Made by a program: the position numbers and the translations under genes
The notes under the pieces: model-generated
Databases searched by the model: none
Told to the model about the DNA's origin: nothing
The model's input: the letters and a program-made list of their open reading frames with translations, nothing else
Source: Myxococcales bacterium
Lineage (GTDB): Bacteria; Myxococcota_A; Bradymonadia; UBA7976; UBA1532
Assembly (NCBI GenBank): GCA_020633465.1
Contig: JACKDN010000007.1
Location: 310,001-374,000 of the forward strand
Direction of reading: 5' to 3'
DNA length: 64,000 nt
Part shown: one piece after another, positions 59,305-64,000 of the stretch
Layout of the letters: each line of letters begins with the position of its first letter
Position numbering within the stretch: position 1 is the first letter of the stretch

Positions 59305-59322
59305 CCCCGGTCGGCACAAAAT

Positions 59323-59350
59323 TTGACACCTACCCGGGCCCACATACCAT
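59323..59350 (+). promoter_or_regulatory. Sigma70 promoter of the TIGR04563-like gene
   Basis: TTGACA (59323-59328), 16 bases, TACCAT (59345-59350). GGAGG (59367-59371) precedes the ATG at 59379. Confidence 0.65.
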
Positions 59351-59378
59351 CGTGTCCAGAGCACATGGAGGTTTTGGT

Positions 59379-59567
59379 ATGGCCGGGTCCGACAAGCGCA
59401 AGCAGAGCCTGTACTTCCCCGAAGACATGTTGAAGGAGATTCAGGCAGAAGCGGCGCGGCAGGATCGCTCGCTGTCCTGGATCGTCCAGAAGGCGTGGAA
59501 GATCGCCCGCAGCGAGATCCAGAAGTACCCGTCGATCAACGATCCCGACGAGGTCGCCAACGGCTGA
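59379..59567 (+). CDS. Small ribbon-helix-helix-like protein, TIGR04563 type
   Basis: 62 residues: SDKRKQSLYFPEDMLKEIQ, EAARQDRSLSWIVQKAWKIA. This is a beta strand followed by two helices, as in ribbon-helix-helix DNA-binding proteins. I recognise it as like the TIGR04563 family, known to me as short proteins of myxobacteria present in a few copies per genome; function undescribed. It has its own promoter, a ribosome binding site and a hairpin after the stop, so it is a genuine single gene. A DNA-binding or regulatory role is inferred only. Confidence 0.8.
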   Translation: MAGSDKRKQSLYFPEDMLKEIQAEAARQDRSLSWIVQKAWKIARSEIQKYPSINDPDEVANG

Positions 59568-59570
59568 GCC

Positions 59571-59595
59571 CGGCGCCTCGCCGGCCGGGGCGCCG
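59571..59595. terminator. Hairpin between the small RHH gene and the convergent propeller lipoprotein
   Basis: Stem CGGCGCC (59571-59577) / GGCGCCG (59589-59595) with an 11-base loop in the 63-base convergent gap. No U-run. Confidence 0.4.
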
Positions 59596-59630
59596 CCCGT
59601 CGCGCCCCGCGTGCCCTCGCCATCGCGCGC

Positions 59631-61085
59631 TCAGCGCGCCACCTCCACCTCGTGGAAGGTGATGTCGCGGTACTGGAAGTCGGTGTTGGCCGAGTCGTCG
59701 AAGACGAACTCGCAGCGCGGCTTGCCATCGAGCGTCGCCTCCATCCGCCCCCTCGAACAGTCGTAGGCCCCCGACTCGGGATCGATCAGCCAGATCGACG
59801 TGCTGCTCGCCTTGTTGGGCCGCGACGCCGTGAAGGCCAGCTTGGTGCCGTCCGGCGACAGGTCGAAGTTGCCGATGTCGTGGTTGATCCAGTTGCTGAC
59901 CCGAGGGTTCTGGGTGACGTTCTTCACCTCCCCCGACAGATCGCGCTTCACCCGCAGGATGTCGTAGTCGTCGCGGTTGGTCGGGCTCTCGGTGCCGGGC
60001 CGCCGCGCGCAGTCGCCGTGCGCCAGGAAGTAGACGTACTCGGCGTCGTCGCTGAAGACGGGATCGAAGCGCACCTCGTTGAAGTTGTAGGGCATGGGGC
60101 GCTGGCAGTCGCCCTGCTGGTTCGTGCGCGTCTCGAACAGCGGCAGCGTGGCCGGATCGGGCGGATCGGGGATGGCGTCGAGCACGCTGAGCTTCCACAG
60201 GAAGTCCTCGCGCGTGAACGCCGCGATGTAGGTCGCGTCCGGGGACAGCCCGATGGGCTGGGTGCCGGCGAAGGGCGAGCCGGTGCCCCCCTCCTCGCCG
60301 AACATGAAGATCTCCTGGCCCGCGCCGTTGGCGACGTTGAAGAACTCGACGGTCATCGAGGACAGCGTCGTGCGCAGCAGGATGATCAGGCTGCTGAAGG
60401 CGGTCACGCGGAACGATCCGTTGCCGTTGATGTCGCCCACGCGCTGCTTGCAGGTGGCCGGCGCGCTGGGGTTGGGGCAGTTGGCGCCCTCGCCCGCGAC
60501 CGGCTCGACCCACACCTCGAGCGCCCCCTCGGGGCCAGTGGCCTCGCCGCGGCTGTAGACCACCAGGTCGGCCGTGAAGCTGAAGCTGATCACCAGATCC
60601 GACACCTTGCGCTTCTCGCCGGTGCGCACGACCTTGCGCCGGGTGTCGACCGGCGCCACCCACAGATCGAAGCCGCCCTCGGCGGCGGGCTGCAGCCAGC
60701 CGATGAAGCTCATGTCCGCGTTCAGCCGGCACGCCTTGGCGCCGCAGTTCACCTCGCCGCCGGTGCCGGCGGTCAGGTTCGACTCCTCGTCGTCCTCGAA
60801 GTCGTAGACGACCATGTCGACCCGGGCCTCGCCCTCGCGCGGGAGCGTCGACTTGACGTAGGACAGCCGCAGGTGGGTGTCGGTGGGACCGCCCCCGCCG
60901 CCCGTCCCGCCGGCGCCGCCGCCCATGCCGCCGGCGCCGCCGCCGCCGCCCATGCCCGACACGCCCGCGTCGAACCGGACCGCCTCACCGCCGCCCCCGT
61001 CGTCGTCGCAGGCCGTCAGGCCGACCCCGGCGCAGAGGCCGACGGCGGCCGGCAGGACGAGTTGCGCAAGCCCTTGAAGTTTCAT
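59631..61085 (-). CDS. TolB-like beta-propeller lipoprotein
   Basis: 484 residues from ATG 61085 (GAGGGG upstream). Lipobox LTAC, a Gly-rich spacer (~35-65), then WD40/PD40-like blades: QPIGLSPDATYIAAFTRE, FDPVFSDDAEYVYFLAHGD, NFDLSPDGTKLAFTASRP. The Ser-Pro-Asp-Gly turns are typical of TolB-type propellers. No Pal/Tol genes are near, so a general surface scaffold or binding protein is inferred. Promoter TTGATC-N18-TAGAAT lies upstream. Confidence 0.82.
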   Translation of the reverse strand: MKLQGLAQLVLPAAVGLCAGVGLTACDDDGGGGEAVRFDAGVSGMGGGGGAGGMGGGAGGTGGGGGPTDTHLRLSYVKSTLPREGEARVDMVVYDFEDDEESNLTAGTGGEVNCGAKACRLNADMSFIGWLQPAAEGGFDLWVAPVDTRRKVVRTGEKRKVSDLVISFSFTADLVVYSRGEATGPEGALEVWVEPVAGEGANCPNPSAPATCKQRVGDINGNGSFRVTAFSSLIILLRTTLSSMTVEFFNVANGAGQEIFMFGEEGGTGSPFAGTQPIGLSPDATYIAAFTREDFLWKLSVLDAIPDPPDPATLPLFETRTNQQGDCQRPMPYNFNEVRFDPVFSDDAEYVYFLAHGDCARRPGTESPTNRDDYDILRVKRDLSGEVKNVTQNPRVSNWINHDIGNFDLSPDGTKLAFTASRPNKASSTSIWLIDPESGAYDCSRGRMEATLDGKPRCEFVFDDSANTDFQYRDITFHEVEVAR

Positions 61086-61112
61086 CGAATTTCCCCTCGC
61101 TGAAGCCCGGCG

Positions 61113-61142
61113 ATTCTAGGGGCTCCGGCGGCCGCAGATCAA
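61113..61142 (-). promoter_or_regulatory. Promoter of the propeller lipoprotein gene
   Basis: Minus strand: TTGATC (61142-61137), 18 bases, TAGAAT (61118-61113). The leader is about 22 bases with GAGGGG. Confidence 0.6.
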
Positions 61143-61160
61143 GCGGCGCGGGGCATGGGA

Positions 61161-61553
61161 TCAGGCCGCGGCGCGCGGCATCCCCAGCGCGTCGCGCAGG
61201 CCGGCGAGGGCGCTCTTCAGGCGGCGTCGGCGCACCGCCTCGACGAAGGCGCGCAGTCGCAGGCGATCGGACCCGGGCAGCGCATCGAAGGCGACGGCCG
61301 CGCCATCGAAGAGCGTCTCTTCGACCTGCTCGACGACGCGGCCGCGCACCCAGACCGCCTCGCCGTCGGGCAGGCGCAGCTCGAGGCTGACCACCTCGCC
61401 CTCGAGCAGCACACCGCCCTCGAGGCAGCGGATGTACGCGCCACCCTCGCTGATGTTCGTGGCGCGCACGGCGCGCAGCGATCGGCCGCTCAGCTCGTGA
61501 CCGTAGGTGAGGCACGGCACGCGATGGGCCGTCCGTCGCTCGAAGTCGCTCAT
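61161..61553 (-). CDS. PilZ domain protein
   Basis: 130 residues from ATG 61553 (GAGGAGG 7 bases upstream; longer in-frame starts would run through the operator). The N-terminus has ERRTAHRVP, matching the RxxxR c-di-GMP motif, and NISEGGAYIRC matches D/N-x-S-x-x-G, so ligand binding is well supported. A helical Arg-rich C-terminus follows the PilZ barrel. Its upstream region carries the palindrome shared with the PilZ gene at 17.4 kb. A GGDEF cyclase gene lies 400 bases away. Confidence 0.88.
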   Translation of the reverse strand: MSDFERRTAHRVPCLTYGHELSGRSLRAVRATNISEGGAYIRCLEGGVLLEGEVVSLELRLPDGEAVWVRGRVVEQVEETLFDGAAVAFDALPGSDRLRLRAFVEAVRRRRLKSALAGLRDALGMPRAAA

Positions 61554-61586
61554 CCCCGTCCTCCTCGGCGCGCACACGCACCTGAA

Positions 61587-61598
61587 CCTACATGTAGG
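61587..61598. promoter_or_regulatory. Palindromic operator candidate CCTACATGTAGG at PilZ gene start (copy 2)
   Basis: Perfect 12-bp palindrome 33 bases before the PilZ ATG and 20 bases downstream of TTGACC (61624-61619 on the minus strand). No good -10 is seen next to it, so the promoter may need an activator. Identical core to 17725-17736. Confidence 0.6.
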
Positions 61599-61628
61599 CT
61601 CATCCCGATTCGTGCCGAGGTCAAACTC

Positions 61629-61658
61629 TTGCCCGGTGCACACCGGGGCTGGCATAGA
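61629..61658 (+). promoter_or_regulatory. Promoter of the 61666 lipoprotein gene, leaderless arrangement
   Basis: TTGCCC (61629-61634), 18 bases, CATAGA (61653-61658), then 7 bases to GTG 61666. No Shine-Dalgarno sequence. It lies back to back with the PilZ promoter. Confidence 0.4.
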
Positions 61659-61665
61659 CCAGTGC

Positions 61666-61923
61666 GTGAGGACGAACGCGCTGCTGCTGTGGGGATGGGG
61701 TGCGCTGCTGGCGCTGGCCGGGGGCTGCGCGGAGTGCGAAGAGGATTACGACTGCCCGGGCACCGAGGTGTGCAACACCAGCCGGGGGGCCTGCGAGGCC
61801 TTCACCTGCCTGGCCGACGACGACTGCGCGCCGGGGCATCGCTGCAAGGACAACGCGTGCAGCCCGCGGACGCCGGCCGCCCCGCCCGATCCGCCCGACG
61901 CGCTGGTCATCCCGAACCGCTGA
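61666..61923 (+). CDS. Small Cys-rich lipoprotein
   Basis: 85 residues from GTG 61666: RTNALLLWGWGALLALAGGC is a lipoprotein signal. The short mature part has eight further Cys in CAECEEDYDCPGTEVCN and CLADDDCAPGHRCKDNAC, resembling the Cys-rich spacers of MopE-type proteins and small disulfide knots. No family assigned. An in-frame upstream ATG exists but would bury the signal peptide. Confidence 0.65.
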   Translation: MRTNALLLWGWGALLALAGGCAECEEDYDCPGTEVCNTSRGACEAFTCLADDDCAPGHRCKDNACSPRTPAAPPDPPDALVIPNR

Positions 61924-61948
61924 TGCGGTGGTCCGCCGAGATCGACGA

Positions 61949-62977
61949 TCACACGCCCTGGGCGATGCGCCCGCGGCCCCCGCGCTTGGCCTCGTAGAGC
62001 GCCTCGTCGGCCCGCTGAAGCGCCGCGTCGACGGCGTCGGCCGCCCGGGGATCGACGGCGGCCAGCCCCATGCTGATCGACAGCGTCTGCCCGTCGCCGT
62101 AGCCGATCGACTGCAGCCGGGCCGCCAGCCGCTCGCCCACGCGCTGGGCCATGGCCGGCCCCGTGTCCGGCAGCAGCACCACGAACTCGTCCCCGCCCAG
62201 CCGGCCGATGGCGTCGGTTGTCCGCACCTCGCCGTGCAGGGCGGCGGCCACGGCCTGGAGCACGCGGTCGCCCTCCGGGTGGCCGTAGGTGTCGTTGATC
62301 GTCTTGAAGTGGTCGAGGTCGATCAGCATCAGCGACAGCTCGGAGCGCACCCGCTGGGCGCGCGCCGTCTCGCGCACCAGCGCGTCGCGCAGGCCGCGGC
62401 GGTTGAAGACGCCGGTGAGGTCGTCGTAGACGGCGCAGCTGCGCAGCTGGTCGACCGCGATGGCGTTGCGCACGGCGCCCGCCAGCATCGAGCCGAAGGC
62501 CGTGAGCAGACGCCGCACGCGGGGCGCCAGGATCCAGTCGGTGAAGCCGAAGAGCGCCACCACGCCGACCACCTCGCCGCCGACCTCGAGCGGCTGCGAC
62601 CAGAAGCGGTACAGGTAGTCGTCGCGCACGGCCCCGTGCAGGGGGGTCAGCTCGGGACCGCGGTGCAGGCGGAAGGCCTCGCCGGGCAGGTGCGCGAAGT
62701 CCATGTCGGCCAGGAGCAGCGCGCACTCGTCGCGCACGCTGCGCTCGGCGAGGGGCAGCACCGGCTGGCGGCCGCACACGTGGAGGACGGGCTCGAGCCC
62801 GGGCGACTCCGGCGGCAGGATGAGCGTCACGACGTCGGCCTGGCCCCACTTGAACAGCAGGCTGCTGGCGCGGGCCAACAGGCCGTTGAAGTCCAACGGA
62901 TCGCCGCACGCCTCGGCGAACGCCAGCTTGCGCTGCATGTCCTCGAGCTGGTCGTTCATCGCCGGGCTCGCGCTCAT
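61949..62977 (-). CDS. Diguanylate cyclase with GAF-like sensor
   Basis: 342 residues from ATG 62977 (GGGAGG upstream). Residues ~25-190 look like a GAF sensor (LARASSLLFKWGQADVVTLI, GVVALFGFTDWILAPRVRR). The GGDEF domain begins YDDLTGVFNRRGLRDALV, contains DLDHFKTINDTYGHPEGDRV and the active site GRLGGDEFVVLLPD at ~260, with the inhibitory RxxD site (RTTD) five residues earlier. It should make cyclic-di-GMP from two GTP and be feedback-inhibited. Its neighbours are a PilZ gene and flagellin, suggesting motility control. Confidence 0.95.
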   Translation of the reverse strand: MSASPAMNDQLEDMQRKLAFAEACGDPLDFNGLLARASSLLFKWGQADVVTLILPPESPGLEPVLHVCGRQPVLPLAERSVRDECALLLADMDFAHLPGEAFRLHRGPELTPLHGAVRDDYLYRFWSQPLEVGGEVVGVVALFGFTDWILAPRVRRLLTAFGSMLAGAVRNAIAVDQLRSCAVYDDLTGVFNRRGLRDALVRETARAQRVRSELSLMLIDLDHFKTINDTYGHPEGDRVLQAVAAALHGEVRTTDAIGRLGGDEFVVLLPDTGPAMAQRVGERLAARLQSIGYGDGQTLSISMGLAAVDPRAADAVDAALQRADEALYEAKRGGRGRIAQGV

Positions 62978-63627
62978 CACTGCCTCCCTCGGTTCGGCTG
63001 CGTCGTCCGAGCGCCCGTTGCTCCCCCTCGGGCAGCGCGCGGTCTCGGACCCGACCTCCCCTTCATCAAGGTTCGTGCCAGCGCGGCCTCGAGGGCGCGA
63101 GGCCACGTCCTGCGCGGCTTGGCGGCGTCGCGGGGCCGCCGCCGCGGCGGACGGCGTCAGGACCGCCGCGACGCCCCGTCACGCGCTTGACGCTCACGGC
63201 GCGACGGCCGGGTGTTATCCCGGCGTGTTCCCGCGGCGTGCTTGCCCGGCGTGTTGAACGTGCCGCATTCCTTGCGGAGAAAACCCAATGATCTCGGGTT
63301 CAAGAACGCTCCACCGCCGACGATGTCGAGGACGTCAACAGGACGACACTCGGGGTCGCCGGCGGTCTGCCGCGGGTGACCGACGGCCCTGCGCATCCAG
63401 GGTCGGACGGCGGGCGAGGCGCCCGACCGCCGCCGGACCGGTGTACCCGAGCCTCGGCAGCCGCCGGGGCGCATTGAGGGTCGGCGCAGGACGTCGCCGG
63501 CCACCGAAAGAGTCCGCGCGGCAGGACGCCGGGCGGGTGAACACGACGAGTCTGAACTGGCAAGGACGCCACTCCGCCGGCACCGCAACGGTGTGCGGGC
63601 CGGCGGAGCATCTCATGGAGAGACACG
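62978..63627. other. Long intergenic region upstream of flagellin
   Basis: 650 bases without a credible gene. It contains a hairpin GCCGGG-N6-CCCGGC (63207-63224), a series of GC-rich imperfect hairpins (about 63380-63430), and a strong hairpin next to the flagellin start (63572-63608). I see no clear sigma70, sigma54 or sigma28 promoter; a sigma28-like -10 (GCCGACGA, 63316-63323) lacks a matching -35. The 5' untranslated region is probably long and structured. Confidence 0.6.
63572..63608 (+). promoter_or_regulatory. Hairpin in the flagellin leader with possible CsrA site
   Basis: Perfect 10-bp stem CTCCGCCGGC (63572-63581) / GCCGGCGGAG (63599-63608) with an inner stem CACCG/CGGTG. It ends 8 bases before CATGGAGA, which holds the ribosome binding site and fits the CsrA pattern CANGGANG in seven of eight positions. 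Confidence 0.45.
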
Positions 63628-64000
63628 ATGGGCCTTTTCATCAACACCAACGTCGCTTCGCTCAACGCGCAGCGGAACCTGCTGCGCAGCAGCAACGACC
63701 TGGGCCGCTCGTTCGAGCGGCTGTCGTCGGGCCTGCGCATCAACAGCGCGCGGGACGACGCGGCCGGCCTGGCCATCACCACGCGCTTCACCTCGCAGGT
63801 GCGCGGCCTCAACCAGGCCGTGCGCAACACCAACGACGGCATCAGCCTGGCGCAGACCGTCGAGGGCGCCCTGCAGGAGAGCACGAACATCCTGCAGCGC
63901 ATCCGCGAGCTGTCGATCCAGTCCGCCAACGACATCAACACCGAGTCGGACCGCGAGTCGCTCGACGCCGAGGTGCAGCAGCTCATCGAGGAGCTCGACC
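63628..64000 (+). CDS. fliC: Flagellin, N-terminal part (continues beyond window)
   Basis: 124 codons are visible from ATG 63628. MGLFINTNVASLNAQRNLLR, RLSSGLRINSARDDAAGLAI and GISLAQTVEGALQESTNILQ are the standard flagellin D0/D1 sequence. GGAGAG precedes the start. The product is exported through the flagellar type III system and forms the filament. A hairpin-rich leader suggests post-transcriptional control. Confidence 0.97.
   Translation, partial: MGLFINTNVASLNAQRNLLRSSNDLGRSFERLSSGLRINSARDDAAGLAITTRFTSQVRGLNQAVRNTNDGISLAQTVEGALQESTNILQRIRELSIQSANDINTESDRESLDAEVQQLIEELD

Noticed and set aside
63316..63323. Sigma28-like -10 GCCGACGA upstream of flagellin
   Set aside because: No TAAA-type -35 lies at the required distance, so it is not called as a promoter.
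63157..63588. Minus-strand ORFs in the flagellin upstream region
   Set aside because: Arg/Pro/Ser-rich, no ribosome binding site, no recognisable domain; typical of random open frames in very GC-rich DNA.

Overview
The window reads as chromosome of a very GC-rich Gram-negative bacterium, most likely a member of the Myxococcota or a close deltaproteobacterial relative. The evidence is the abundance of lipoproteins with Asn/Asp-Cys-Asp-Gly (MopE-type) repeats, FHA and PilZ proteins, a Hanks-type kinase, a sigma-54 activator with the GVATGV variant loop, a small protein I recognise as the TIGR04563 type, and frequent GTG/TTG starts. No tRNA, rRNA, insertion sequence, prophage or CRISPR array was found. 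All taxonomic and family calls come from reading the sequence; no search was run.

Layout: 1-4.2 kb holds a divergent pair of sulfatase-fold proteins, one degenerate. 4.2-12.6 kb holds scpB facing a long minus-strand operon mutS-glnD-xerD-M50 protease-scpA. 12.6-12.9 kb is an intergenic region with a giant hairpin made of (GTGCCC)5 and (GGGCAC)5. 12.9-17.3 kb carries a J-domain protein with a sigma-54-like promoter, next to an operon for a small DUF3391-like protein, an HDOD protein and a GAF/sigma-54 activator. 17.4-24.6 kb carries PilZ, pyruvate kinase, an MFS transporter, two FHA proteins (one fused to a CpaF-like ATPase that has lost its P-loop), and tolC-mlaC. 26-28 kb has a MopE-like lipoprotein. 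28.3-29.7 kb has a zinc-ribbon ParA with a ribbon-helix-helix partner. 29.8-39.9 kb is a series of minus-strand genes led by exbB-exbD-tonB-TonB receptor and followed by secreted proteins and an LTD/metallo-beta-lactamase lipoprotein pair. 40-42.5 kb is a degenerate CehA-like lipoprotein. 42.6-46.2 kb is yebC-ruvC-ruvA-ruvB plus a lipoprotein. 46.2-49 kb has a kinase divergent from biotin carboxylase and a biotin carrier. 49.1-54.3 kb is a giant MopE-repeat/beta-helix protein. 54.4-57.1 kb has murD and a divergent murC-like gene. 57-63 kb has secreted lipoproteins, the TIGR04563-like protein, a second PilZ gene and a GGDEF cyclase. The window ends in the start of a flagellin gene.

Three themes cut across the genes. 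(1) Promoter and start architecture: at least seven genes have a -35/-10 pair placed so that transcription would begin 0-3 bases before the start codon and no ribosome binding site, so leaderless mRNAs look common; inside operons genes overlap by GTGA, TTGA or ATGA. (2) A perfect palindrome CCTACATGTAGG occurs twice, each time at the start of a PilZ gene, suggesting one regulator for cyclic-di-GMP effectors; a cyclase with an intact GGDEF site and flagellin lie beside the second. (3) Several ORFs are broken only in G/C homopolymers or low-complexity tracts, which most likely reflects sequencing indels but could include phase-variable sites.
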